The notes under the pieces: model-generated
Told to the model about the DNA's origin: nothing
Database searches by the model: none
What the model saw: the letters and a program-made list of their open reading frames with translations, nothing else
Made by a program: the position numbers and the translations under genes
Assembly (NCBI GenBank): GCA_027056465.1
Contig: JALUKS010000028.1
Coordinates: forward strand, 1 to 5,437
Direction of reading: 5' to 3'
DNA: 5,437 bases
Source of the DNA: Sulfurimonas sp.
Lineage (GTDB): Bacteria; Campylobacterota; Campylobacteria; Campylobacterales; Sulfurimonadaceae
Shown: one piece after another, positions 1 through 5,437 of the stretch
How positions within the stretch are numbered: the first letter of the stretch is position 1
Layout of the letters: every line of letters starts with the position of its first letter

Positions 1-153
1 CCAAAAGCACTTGAGATTATCGTACCTCTCTATAAAAAAATGCTTGATGCACAGAGAAGTGGTGGTATGGATGCTGGCACAAAAGTTTTAATGCAAACAC
101 TTAAAGAAGAAGGAGTAGGTTACAATGAATTTATCATCACTATTCAAGGATAG
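1..153 (+). CDS. 3' end of an unidentified protein (partial, enters from left edge)
   Basis: Frame 1 is open from the first base to a TAG at 151-153, giving about 50 residues that begin PKALEIIVPLYKKM and end NEFIITIQG. The start lies outside the window. It reads like real coding sequence: it is helical and charged, and its tail contains the ribosome binding site of the following chemoreceptor. I do not recognise it firmly. The P-x-x-L...LYKK pattern followed by a Gly/Asp-rich turn and a final helix is loosely like the C-terminal helical domain of the beta-hydroxyacid dehydrogenase (3-hydroxyisobutyrate dehydrogenase) family, but this is a weak impression, not an assignment. Its end overlaps the next gene by 29 bases in a different frame, which suggests co-transcription and translational coupling with the chemoreceptor. 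Confidence 0.6.
   Translation, partial: PKALEIIVPLYKKMLDAQRSGGMDAGTKVLMQTLKEEGVGYNEFIITIQG
107..115 (+). promoter_or_regulatory. Shine-Dalgarno site of the chemoreceptor gene
   Basis: The purine run AAGAAGGAG ends 9 bases before the ATG at 125 and contains a perfect AGGAG core (111-115). It lies inside the end of the upstream gene. It decides the start at 125, because no other ATG follows in the frame before the first membrane helix. Confidence 0.7.
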
Positions 154-1552
154 AAGAGCAGTCGCTCTCCTCCTTTTCCTCACTATCTCGGCTATTTATG
201 CCTTTATCACAGCCCAATATATACTTGGGACAATTTTACTTGTAGGTGTACTAATAGCCCCCTTCCTTCCAGCAGACAACAAGAGTAAATCTCCTCTCAT
301 GGAGTCTATCACTTCAGTTGTTCATAATGCTACAAAAGGAGAACTAGAGAGCCGTGTTACACATATACCAGTAAATGCTAACGATGAAGCAGACCTTGCA
401 TGGGCTCTTAATGATTTTCTCGATCAAGTAGAAGCGTTTATGCGAGATACTGCGAGTACAGTAGAGCAAGCGGCAATAGGAAAAACATATAGACACCCTT
501 ATCCTATAGGTTTAAAAGGGATTTTTAGAAGCACTTCAGAAAGTGTAAATCTCGCGACAGAATCTATCGCTAGTGGCTATAAAACAAAACTCAAAGGTGA
601 GATGTCTGAGAAATTTTCTACCTTAGGTGGGGGTGTTGCTGAGGGTCTAGGTATCATCCAAACTGACCTCACACTAGCAGGTGATGATTCACAAGAGATA
701 GTTCAGGCTGCACAACATACAGCAGAGGAGTCTCAAAATAGCCTCAAAAATGTCATAGAGATAGGAGATAGACTCGATACTCTTGTCACACTTATCTCCT
801 CCTCTCATGAGGGAATAGTCTCCCTTGAGGGGCGTTCTCGTGAGATCTCTGAAGTTGTTGGTCTCATCAAAGATATCGCAGATCAAACAAACCTTCTCGC
901 ACTTAATGCTGCTATAGAAGCTGCTCGTGCAGGTGAGCATGGTCGTGGTTTCGCCGTTGTAGCTGATGAAGTTCGTAAACTTGCAGAGCGCACACAAAAA
1001 GCGACTAGCGAGATAGAGATGAACATCTCAACACTCCAACAAGATGCAAACGATATGCGTACAAACTCTGATGAGATAAGCAAAATTGCACATGACTCAA
1101 ATGATGTCATCCAAGAGTTCTCAAGCACTTTCTCAGAGTTAAATACTCTTGCTGTCTCCTCTTCTGAATCTGCCGTGAAGATACAAAACAGACTCTTTAC
1201 AACACTTGTTAAAGTAGATCATATCCTCTTTAAGTCAAATGCTTACTCAACAGTACTCAATGATAGAACTGATGCTGTTTTCTCAGACCATAAGCACTGT
1301 CGTATGGGTAAATGGTATGCAGAGAAAGGAAAAGAGCGTTTTGGACATACTAAAGCATTTAAAGAGATGGATGCACCACATGCCGTTGTACATGATAAAG
1401 TTCATGCAAATATGGAATTTGTCAAAGCAGAGACAACACTCAAAAACTCAAATCCTGATATCATACAGGAAAATTTTGTTGCAATGGAAAAAGCATCGAA
1501 TATACTCTTTACAAAACTCGATGGAATGCTTGAAGAGTACTTAAGGAAGTAA
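125..1552 (+). CDS. Methyl-accepting chemotaxis protein with C-terminal CZB zinc-binding domain
   Basis: This 475-residue chemoreceptor would pass signals to the CheA/CheW kinase complex at the inner membrane. Residues 12-29 and 32-48 form two close hydrophobic helices with almost nothing between them, so there is no periplasmic ligand-binding domain. A HAMP-like segment follows (about 59-112, with DEADLAWALNDF), then a probable divergent second HAMP-like linker (to about 155). The signalling coiled-coil hairpin has the canonical tip QTNLLALNAAIEAARAGE (254-271), then GRGFAVVADEVRKLAERT. Roughly 14 heptads per arm is consistent with the 28H class. The C-terminal part is a CZB domain: D-H366, H-x-C392-R-x-G-x-W-Y, H419 and H423 supply the expected three His and one Cys zinc ligands. 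CZB domains in TlpD-type receptors and in the cyclase DgcZ bind zinc, and TlpD has been linked to oxidant (HOCl) sensing. The protein ends in EEYLRK, without a CheR/CheB-docking pentapeptide. It probably senses a cytoplasmic signal through CZB; the exact stimulus is unknown. Confidence 0.95.
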   Translation: MNLSSLFKDRRAVALLLFLTISAIYAFITAQYILGTILLVGVLIAPFLPADNKSKSPLMESITSVVHNATKGELESRVTHIPVNANDEADLAWALNDFLDQVEAFMRDTASTVEQAAIGKTYRHPYPIGLKGIFRSTSESVNLATESIASGYKTKLKGEMSEKFSTLGGGVAEGLGIIQTDLTLAGDDSQEIVQAAQHTAEESQNSLKNVIEIGDRLDTLVTLISSSHEGIVSLEGRSREISEVVGLIKDIADQTNLLALNAAIEAARAGEHGRGFAVVADEVRKLAERTQKATSEIEMNISTLQQDANDMRTNSDEISKIAHDSNDVIQEFSSTFSELNTLAVSSSESAVKIQNRLFTTLVKVDHILFKSNAYSTVLNDRTDAVFSDHKHCRMGKWYAEKGKERFGHTKAFKEMDAPHAVVHDKVHANMEFVKAETTLKNSNPDIIQENFVAMEKASNILFTKLDGMLEEYLRK

Positions 1553-1614
1553 CTTACTTATATGGTTTACCTCATCTTTACCAAATAAGTATATACTTCT
1601 GCTATCTCAATTAT

Positions 1615-1678
1615 GTTTCCCCTTTCATAATCGAGTAATATTAACCATTTTATAAACATCTAAGGTTTCCCCTTTTAT
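1615..1678. repeat. Near-direct repeat GTTTCCCCTTT, copies 50 bases apart
   Basis: GTTTCCCCTTTCAT at 1615-1628 and GTTTCCCCTTTTAT at 1665-1678 match in 13 of 14 positions and are offset by exactly 50 bases. The second copy falls in the loop of the hairpin at 1654-1692. Both lie in the non-coding gap between the chemoreceptor and the radical SAM gene. The pair could be regulator half-sites or chance in T/C-rich DNA. The rest of the 1553-1653 stretch shows no reading frame and no RNA gene that I recognise. Confidence 0.35.
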
Positions 1679-1700
1679 TTCCTTAGGTGTTTTCTTAATT
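1654..1700 (+). terminator. Intrinsic terminator-like hairpin after the chemoreceptor gene
   Basis: The arm AAACATCTAAGG (1654-1665) pairs with CCTTAGGTGTTT (1681-1692) over 12 positions. Eleven are Watson-Crick and one is a U-G wobble (1659 with 1687). The loop is 15 bases. The descending arm runs into a T-rich tract (TTTTCTTAATTT). The core 9-bp stem followed by the T tract is what a rho-independent terminator needs, though the loop is large and the stem has only four G-C pairs. It lies about 100 bases after the chemoreceptor stop, so it would end that operon and shield the radical SAM gene. It could alternatively be a 5' regulatory structure if transcription of the next gene starts further upstream. 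Confidence 0.55.
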
Positions 1701-1710
1701 TACTTTAGGG

Positions 1711-1716
1711 TAAAAT
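1711..1716 (+). promoter_or_regulatory. Putative sigma-70 -10 box of the radical SAM gene, possibly leaderless
   Basis: TAAAAT (1711-1716) resembles the -10 hexamer, and a T-rich stretch (1688-1706) lies upstream. This matches the Campylobacterota pattern, where the -35 is poorly conserved and periodic T-rich DNA takes its place. Only 6 bases (TTCCCC) separate it from the ATG at 1723, so transcription would begin at or within a base or two of the start codon and give a leaderless mRNA. The only Shine-Dalgarno-like match, AGGG at 1707-1710, is 12 bases from the ATG and would be lost from such a transcript. An alternative is a promoter further upstream, with translation from that distant AGGG. 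Confidence 0.4.
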
Positions 1717-1722
1717 TCCCCC

Positions 1723-3219
1723 ATGAAAATCACTTTAACAACTTTAAACTCGCGTTTTACTCACAGTGCTATAGGTCTGCGTTATCTTTACGCAAATATG
1801 CAAGAGCTTCAAGAAGATACTTCTATCTTAGAATTTAGCATAAATGATGCCATCCAAACTATCTGCGAAAAGCTCCTTTTTGATGCACCTGACATCATCG
1901 GCATAGGTGTTTATATCTGGAATGTCTCCCACATTGCAGAGCTTATACACATCATAAAAAAAGTAAGCCCTACTACAAAGATAGTTCTCGGTGGTCCAGA
2001 GGTAACTTACGAGCCCTTTAGAGTCAACCTTGATGATGCGGACTTCATCATACAGGGAGAGGGCGATAGTGCTTTTTATGAGCTCTGCAAGAAGATACAA
2101 AAGGGTGAGCCTACAGAGCGAATAACGAGGATATCCCTTCCCAAACTCAAAGAGCTAAAACTCCCCTACAAGCACTACACAGATGATGACATCAAAAACC
2201 GTTATATCTATGTAGAAATCTCACGAGGTTGCCCTTTTGAGTGTGAGTTTTGTCTCTCCTCTATGGATGAAAAAGTACGTGCGTTTGATCTTGAGGAGAT
2301 GTTAGGTGAGTTTGAAAAACTTTGGCAACGCGGAGCGAGAAACTTTAAGTTTGTTGATCGTACTTTCAACCTTAACATGAAAACAGCAAACGCCATCTTA
2401 GACTTTTTTCTCTCCAAAGAGCCTCCTTACTTCGCACACTTTGAAGTGATACCAGACCATTTTCCTCAATCCCTACGAGCAAAGATAAAGCAGTTCCCTC
2501 ATGGTGCCTTGCAACTTGAGATAGGTATACAGACACTCAACCCAACTATTGCCGACAACATCTCAAGACGGCTTGATTTAGAAAAAGTACGGAGCAATAT
2601 AAGCTTTTTAGAAAATGAAACAACAGCACACATCCACCTCGACCTCATAGTCGGTCTTCCAGGGGAGAGTCTGGAGAGTTTTGGTAAAAATCTCGACAAA
2701 CTTATGTCCATGAGTAGTTGCGAGATTCAGATAGGCATACTCAAAAAACTCTCAGGGACACATATAAAACGCCATGATGAAGAGTTTAAGATGGTCTATA
2801 GCGATATTCCACCCTACGACATCCTCTCTAACTCGGAACTCTCTTTTAATGACATCCAGATTATGAAACGTTTTGCGAGGTTTTGGGATTTGACCTATAA
2901 CAGTGGCAACTTCAAAAACTCTCTACCACTTCTTTGGCAAGAGAGTTCAGTCTATGAAAATTTTTATGCTTTTGGCAGATGGATATATGAGCAGACTGAC
3001 TCTACATGGAAGATATCTCTGCAGCGTTTAGGAGAGCTTCTTTTTACCTATCTTACAGAGGTAAAAGCTATTGAGGCACAAGATGTAGCGGATAAAATGT
3101 TAGAGGATATGATGAAGCTAAAAGGACGTGCTATCCCTCACTATCTTAAAGCTTATGCTAGCGAGTTCGTATCAAACGCGAAGAGTGGAACATCAGGCTT
3201 TAACAAACGCCAAGCCTAA
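1723..3219 (+). CDS. B12-binding-domain radical SAM protein with C-terminal DUF4080
   Basis: This is a 498-residue protein in three parts. Residues 1 to about 130 form a Rossmann-like cobalamin-binding domain, with the family opening L-N-S-R-F-T-H-S (8-15), the strand-loop VLGGPEV (88-94) and QGEGDS (111-116). I see no DxHxxG motif, so base-off/His-on cobalamin binding is not supported by the usual ligand. Residues 160-345 form the radical SAM barrel: SRGCPFECEFC carries C170, C174 and C177, the CxxxCxxC that binds the [4Fe-4S] cluster and S-adenosylmethionine. The later conserved pieces GIQTLN (268-273) and GLPGES (311-316) follow. Residues about 364-480 match the DUF4080 region (PYDILSNSELSF, then YNSGNFKNSL). 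Families of this build include radical methylases and cyclases, but the substrate of the DUF4080 group is unknown to me. It would be cytoplasmic. It has its own likely promoter and converges on the next gene, so it is probably monocistronic. Confidence 0.9.
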   Translation: MKITLTTLNSRFTHSAIGLRYLYANMQELQEDTSILEFSINDAIQTICEKLLFDAPDIIGIGVYIWNVSHIAELIHIIKKVSPTTKIVLGGPEVTYEPFRVNLDDADFIIQGEGDSAFYELCKKIQKGEPTERITRISLPKLKELKLPYKHYTDDDIKNRYIYVEISRGCPFECEFCLSSMDEKVRAFDLEEMLGEFEKLWQRGARNFKFVDRTFNLNMKTANAILDFFLSKEPPYFAHFEVIPDHFPQSLRAKIKQFPHGALQLEIGIQTLNPTIADNISRRLDLEKVRSNISFLENETTAHIHLDLIVGLPGESLESFGKNLDKLMSMSSCEIQIGILKKLSGTHIKRHDEEFKMVYSDIPPYDILSNSELSFNDIQIMKRFARFWDLTYNSGNFKNSLPLLWQESSVYENFYAFGRWIYEQTDSTWKISLQRLGELLFTYLTEVKAIEAQDVADKMLEDMMKLKGRAIPHYLKAYASEFVSNAKSGTSGFNKRQA

Positions 3220-3221
3220 AG

Positions 3222-3245
3222 TACAAGAGCTACATACCTCTTGTA
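3222..3245. terminator. Short inverted repeat between convergent genes, weak bidirectional terminator candidate
   Basis: TACAAGAG (3222-3229) and CTCTTGTA (3238-3245) are a perfect 8-bp inverted repeat with an 8-base loop. It sits where the radical SAM gene (stop 3217-3219) and the small membrane protein gene (stop 3230-3232) converge. Its position suits a shared terminator, but the stem has only three G-C pairs and neither side has a strong T run. It also overlaps the last codons of the minus-strand gene. It may instead be chance. Confidence 0.3.
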
Positions 3246-3667
3246 TCAAGTCCCTTTGTTAAAAAATCATTTATCTCCTGAGTATATGCAGGATTTTTTA
3301 CTCGTAACTCTTTATCAAACTTTAGAATAATCTTTTTATTTGTGTTTGGATGGTGACAGATTCTTAGCATAATCGCTCCATAAATTTTAAAGTCTGGATG
3401 AATACGTACTCCTAACTTTGGATGAATAGTTCCATAGTGCTTTAAGATACTATCAATGGTATCTGAGAGTTCTTCTGTCGTTGTTTTTTTATCTTTTATG
3501 ATGGCGACAAGTGCCTTTAAAGTCGGTATAGATGCTCTCTTTGATGGTTGTGGTTTTTTTAGCACCTGCTTCTTTTTCTTCTTTGGAGTATAGAGCAGGA
3601 AGTAAAGCAAGAGAGCGAGTATAATCACTAAGCCGATGATGAGTTCAAGTAGAAAATTTATTTCCAT
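3230..3667 (-). CDS. Small single-pass membrane protein of unknown function, coupled to cti
   Basis: This is a 145-residue protein I do not recognise by family. Residues 5-26 are one strongly hydrophobic helix (LLELIIGLVIILALLLYFLLY). A very basic stretch follows (PKKKKK at 28-33, then more Lys/Arg to about 45). By the positive-inside rule the rest should be cytoplasmic, with the N terminus outside. About 95 soluble residues follow, mixed helix and strand, including KHYGTIHPKLGVRIHPDF, RICHHPNTNKKI and a C-terminal helix EINDFLTKGLD. The well-formed soluble part and the anchor argue for a real conserved protein. Its ATG shares one base with the cti stop (TAATG, 3665-3669), and there is only a weak ribosome binding site (GGA inside the cti tail), so translation probably depends on termination of cti. 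This suggests a role linked to cti, such as assembly or envelope stress, but nothing in the sequence proves it. Confidence 0.8.
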   Translation of the reverse strand: MEINFLLELIIGLVIILALLLYFLLYTPKKKKKQVLKKPQPSKRASIPTLKALVAIIKDKKTTTEELSDTIDSILKHYGTIHPKLGVRIHPDFKIYGAIMLRICHHPNTNKKIILKFDKELRVKNPAYTQEINDFLTKGLDTRGM

Positions 3668-5437
3668 TATTTTTTATCCAATTTATCTAAAGATTGTGGG
3701 GCATAACGGTTTAGGTCATAAAGCCCCGCATTTATAGGTTCACTCTTATTGAAATAGTGTTGAAACCAATCATATGTCTTCCAGAACCTTTTATCCCCTC
3801 GTCCTATAAAATATCTGTTCATTTTTGCTATATCTTTACGACTTCGAGTCATATTTTTCATCATATATAAAAAGTCTGGCATATCTTTTGCCTTTACGAT
3901 GAGAAAAGCATTAGGGTAGGAGCCTATACCAAAGTCTAGTATATCGATAGTATCTTTTGAAGAGTCAAGATTCCCATCACCATTAAAGAGAGAGTTTACA
4001 TTATTATGCCATCTATTGACTACAAGATTTTTTACTATATGCGAACCATCTGCAAAATCTATTCGTAGAAAGATATTGTTTATAGACTTTGCTGTAATGT
4101 TGGAGATGAAACCACTTCCAGCTTGAGAGGCGGCACGAGAACCTTCGTAAAAATCTTGAGTGCTTTTAAATGTTTTGGGGAGATTGGGGAGATTATCCCA
4201 TGGTCTGAGATAGTTGATTTTATCAAAATGGATGTTAGTCGTTTTTAAGATATGCTTATTGACAATGAGATTGATAAATTCATCTTTTGGGTATTTTGTT
4301 TTATAGATAATTTTTGTAGGAAAATCATTCCAGTAAGAAAAATTTTTTCTATTTATCATCTCATTATCATCAATATACCAAGATTTCATCATTGGCACTC
4401 TTTTTGCCTTTGGGAGATAGTCAAGAAAGTTTATCTCTCCCTCTGCACGTAAAAAGTCCATATATCTACGTATATTTGTCTGGTGTGTGATATTTCCAAA
4501 GACATCATAGCCAGCAACTAAGTTATAGTAAATTCTTTCAAATTGAGCATAATCAATAACCCACATAGTTCGAGGCTCTTTCCCTAAGACTCCCTTATGT
4601 ACAGAGGCTGAATCAAAATGTCTATAGATAGTCAAAAGAGGTGCATCTGAGGCTCTATCTCCTCTCCATATACTCTCAACTCCTAGACCATTGGGTGCAT
4701 CTTTTTTCATATATTTGCGTTTGGCATGAAAGTAAGCTTTATATCTCTCTCTATACTCATCGCTAAAAACTTTAAAGAGGCTACCACTTGTCGCCTCAAT
4801 AGGTAGAGCGAGATTATCCAACTCAGCATGTAAAAGTTCTGGATGGATAACTGTCGTATCATACTTAGGATCTTTAAACATTATCCAAAAATGGTCGTGA
4901 ATGACATTGAGTGCCATCTGTCCACGGCATACTGGACCACGAATAAAAGTCTCAATGATGTAGTGTGAATGATCGAGAAGGAACTGATAACGCGACTTTG
5001 CAGGTATCTGCTCAAAAACTCTAAAAGGATTTGCACTAAGTTTAGTGGCATAACTCTCAACCTTAGGTTTACTCATCCACTTTGGTGCTATGAAAAGCTC
5101 TTTAAAACGCGAGAGTACTCCATCATCAAACTTAAAAGTCATATGTGTTTTATGTACTATGGTTGCATGAATTTTTACAAATCGATAGTAAAAAGTTGCT
5201 ACCTTTGGATCATCAAAAGGACGCAGAGTCGGAATGATTTTTGGTTTAACGCCACTTGGTGTATAGGAGCGAATCAAGTTATAAAACTCACCTTTAGCAG
5301 TAGGAAAATAGATATGAGCTAGATAGAGATGCTCATAAATATAGCGAGCACTCATCTTATGTTTTGCATCATCTTTATTAAAAAAACTCTCCCATTTTGC
5401 TATCTCTAGTGCTGCATTTTTTGAAGGGGTTTCTAAT
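3667..5437 (-). CDS. cti: Fatty acid cis/trans isomerase, C-terminal three quarters (partial, runs off right edge)
   Basis: Cti is a periplasmic, c-type-haem enzyme that turns cis double bonds of phospholipid acyl chains directly into trans ones, stiffening the membrane under heat, solvent or other stress. About 589 residues are visible; family members are about 760-780, so the N-terminal part with signal peptide and CxxCH haem motif lies outside. An internal Met codon at 5353-5355 is not the start: the frame stays open to the edge, and the residues before it (AKWESFFNKDD) continue the conserved block into RYIYEHLYLAHIYF (5305-5346). Other family blocks are RGPVCRGQ (4918-4941) running into NVIHDHFWIMF, AASQAGSGF (4108-4134), the DTIDIL stretch and SYPNAFLIV (3895-3921). 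The family call rests on recalled motif similarity. The gene is intact over the visible part, with no frameshift. It overlaps the next small gene by one base, and they form an operon whose promoter is outside. Cti is best known from Pseudomonas, Vibrio and other Gammaproteobacteria. Confidence 0.9.
   Translation of the reverse strand, partial: LETPSKNAALEIAKWESFFNKDDAKHKMSARYIYEHLYLAHIYFPTAKGEFYNLIRSYTPSGVKPKIIPTLRPFDDPKVATFYYRFVKIHATIVHKTHMTFKFDDGVLSRFKELFIAPKWMSKPKVESYATKLSANPFRVFEQIPAKSRYQFLLDHSHYIIETFIRGPVCRGQMALNVIHDHFWIMFKDPKYDTTVIHPELLHAELDNLALPIEATSGSLFKVFSDEYRERYKAYFHAKRKYMKKDAPNGLGVESIWRGDRASDAPLLTIYRHFDSASVHKGVLGKEPRTMWVIDYAQFERIYYNLVAGYDVFGNITHQTNIRRYMDFLRAEGEINFLDYLPKAKRVPMMKSWYIDDNEMINRKNFSYWNDFPTKIIYKTKYPKDEFINLIVNKHILKTTNIHFDKINYLRPWDNLPNLPKTFKSTQDFYEGSRAASQAGSGFISNITAKSINNIFLRIDFADGSHIVKNLVVNRWHNNVNSLFNGDGNLDSSKDTIDILDFGIGSYPNAFLIVKAKDMPDFLYMMKNMTRSRKDIAKMNRYFIGRGDKRFWKTYDWFQHYFNKSEPINAGLYDLNRYAPQSLDKLDKK
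4177..4194. repeat. 9-bp tandem duplication inside cti
   Basis: GGGGAGATT occurs twice in direct succession (4177-4185 and 4186-4194). On the coding strand it gives Asn-Leu-Pro-Asn-Leu-Pro in the stretch WDNLPNLPKTF. It keeps the frame and probably lies in a surface loop before the AASQAGSGF block. It could be a slippage-derived insertion of three residues or simply family sequence. Confidence 0.5.

Noticed and set aside
689..1128. Two overlapping minus-strand open frames inside the chemoreceptor gene
   Set aside because: They mirror the signalling domain, one of the most conserved stretches in bacteria; their composition (Ser/Cys-rich) is typical of antisense shadows.
1239..1544. Plus-strand alternative frame of 101 codons over the CZB region
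   Set aside because: The chemoreceptor frame here carries all CZB ligands, so it is the real one; the alternative is Met/Gln/Lys-rich with no Shine-Dalgarno or domain.
1539..1560. Small hairpin AAGTA-ACT-TACTT at the chemoreceptor stop codon
   Set aside because: A five-pair AT-rich stem with a three-base loop is too weak to be a terminator; the structure at 1654-1692 is far better.
1587..1598. Perfect 12-base palindrome AAGTATATACTT after the chemoreceptor gene
   Set aside because: It is AT-only apart from two bases, has no loop and no T tract. It could be an operator, but short AT palindromes are common in such DNA and nothing else supports it.
4969..5322. Plus-strand open frame of 117 codons inside cti
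   Set aside because: It is antisense to a well-supported conserved enzyme, and its translation is rich in Cys, Trp and Lys with no recognisable domain.
5353..5355. ATG as the start of a 562-residue isomerase
   Set aside because: The frame is open to the edge, the 27 upstream codons contain family-like sequence, and no signal peptide follows this Met, which a periplasmic enzyme requires.
1..5437. Mobile element, CRISPR array, toxin-antitoxin or defence system
   Set aside because: No transposase, integrase, regularly spaced repeats, inverted terminal repeats or small toxin-like pairs were seen; the small protein at 3230-3667 is coupled to a metabolic enzyme, not to a toxin.

Overview
The window is AT-rich bacterial chromosomal DNA with tightly packed genes. 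Four features point to the Campylobacterota, perhaps a Sulfurimonas-like marine or sulfur-oxidising lineage: a chemoreceptor with a C-terminal zinc-binding CZB domain and no CheR-docking pentapeptide, a DUF4080-type radical SAM protein, a -10 box behind a T-rich stretch with no clear -35, and the codon style. This assignment is inference from recognised protein families; no rRNA or other marker gene is present.

Layout, left to right. Positions 1-153 hold the 3' end of a plus-strand gene that enters from outside. Its last 29 bases overlap the start of a complete methyl-accepting chemotaxis protein (125-1552). A 170-base intergenic region follows. It contains a 50-base-spaced near-repeat, a good intrinsic-terminator-like hairpin (1654-1692) and, directly behind it, a putative -10 box only 6 bases before the next ATG. 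The next gene (1723-3219) encodes a cobalamin-binding-domain radical SAM protein with a C-terminal DUF4080 region, of unknown substrate.

The right half is on the minus strand and converges on the radical SAM gene with only 10 bases between the stop codons. Reading leftward from the right edge, there is a 3'-terminal but substantial part of a periplasmic fatty acid cis/trans isomerase gene (cti, 3667 to beyond 5437), then a small gene for a single-pass membrane protein (3230-3667). The two share one base (TAATG), so they are almost certainly one operon.

The plus-strand genes serve signalling (chemotaxis or metal/oxidant sensing) and an unknown radical reaction. The minus-strand pair concerns membrane lipid adaptation: Cti converts cis to trans unsaturated acyl chains in existing phospholipids, and the small membrane protein is a candidate partner. 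I see no mobile element, CRISPR array, tRNA or rRNA. The best lead for something undescribed is the coupled cti-small membrane protein pair; otherwise the region looks like ordinary core or near-core genome.
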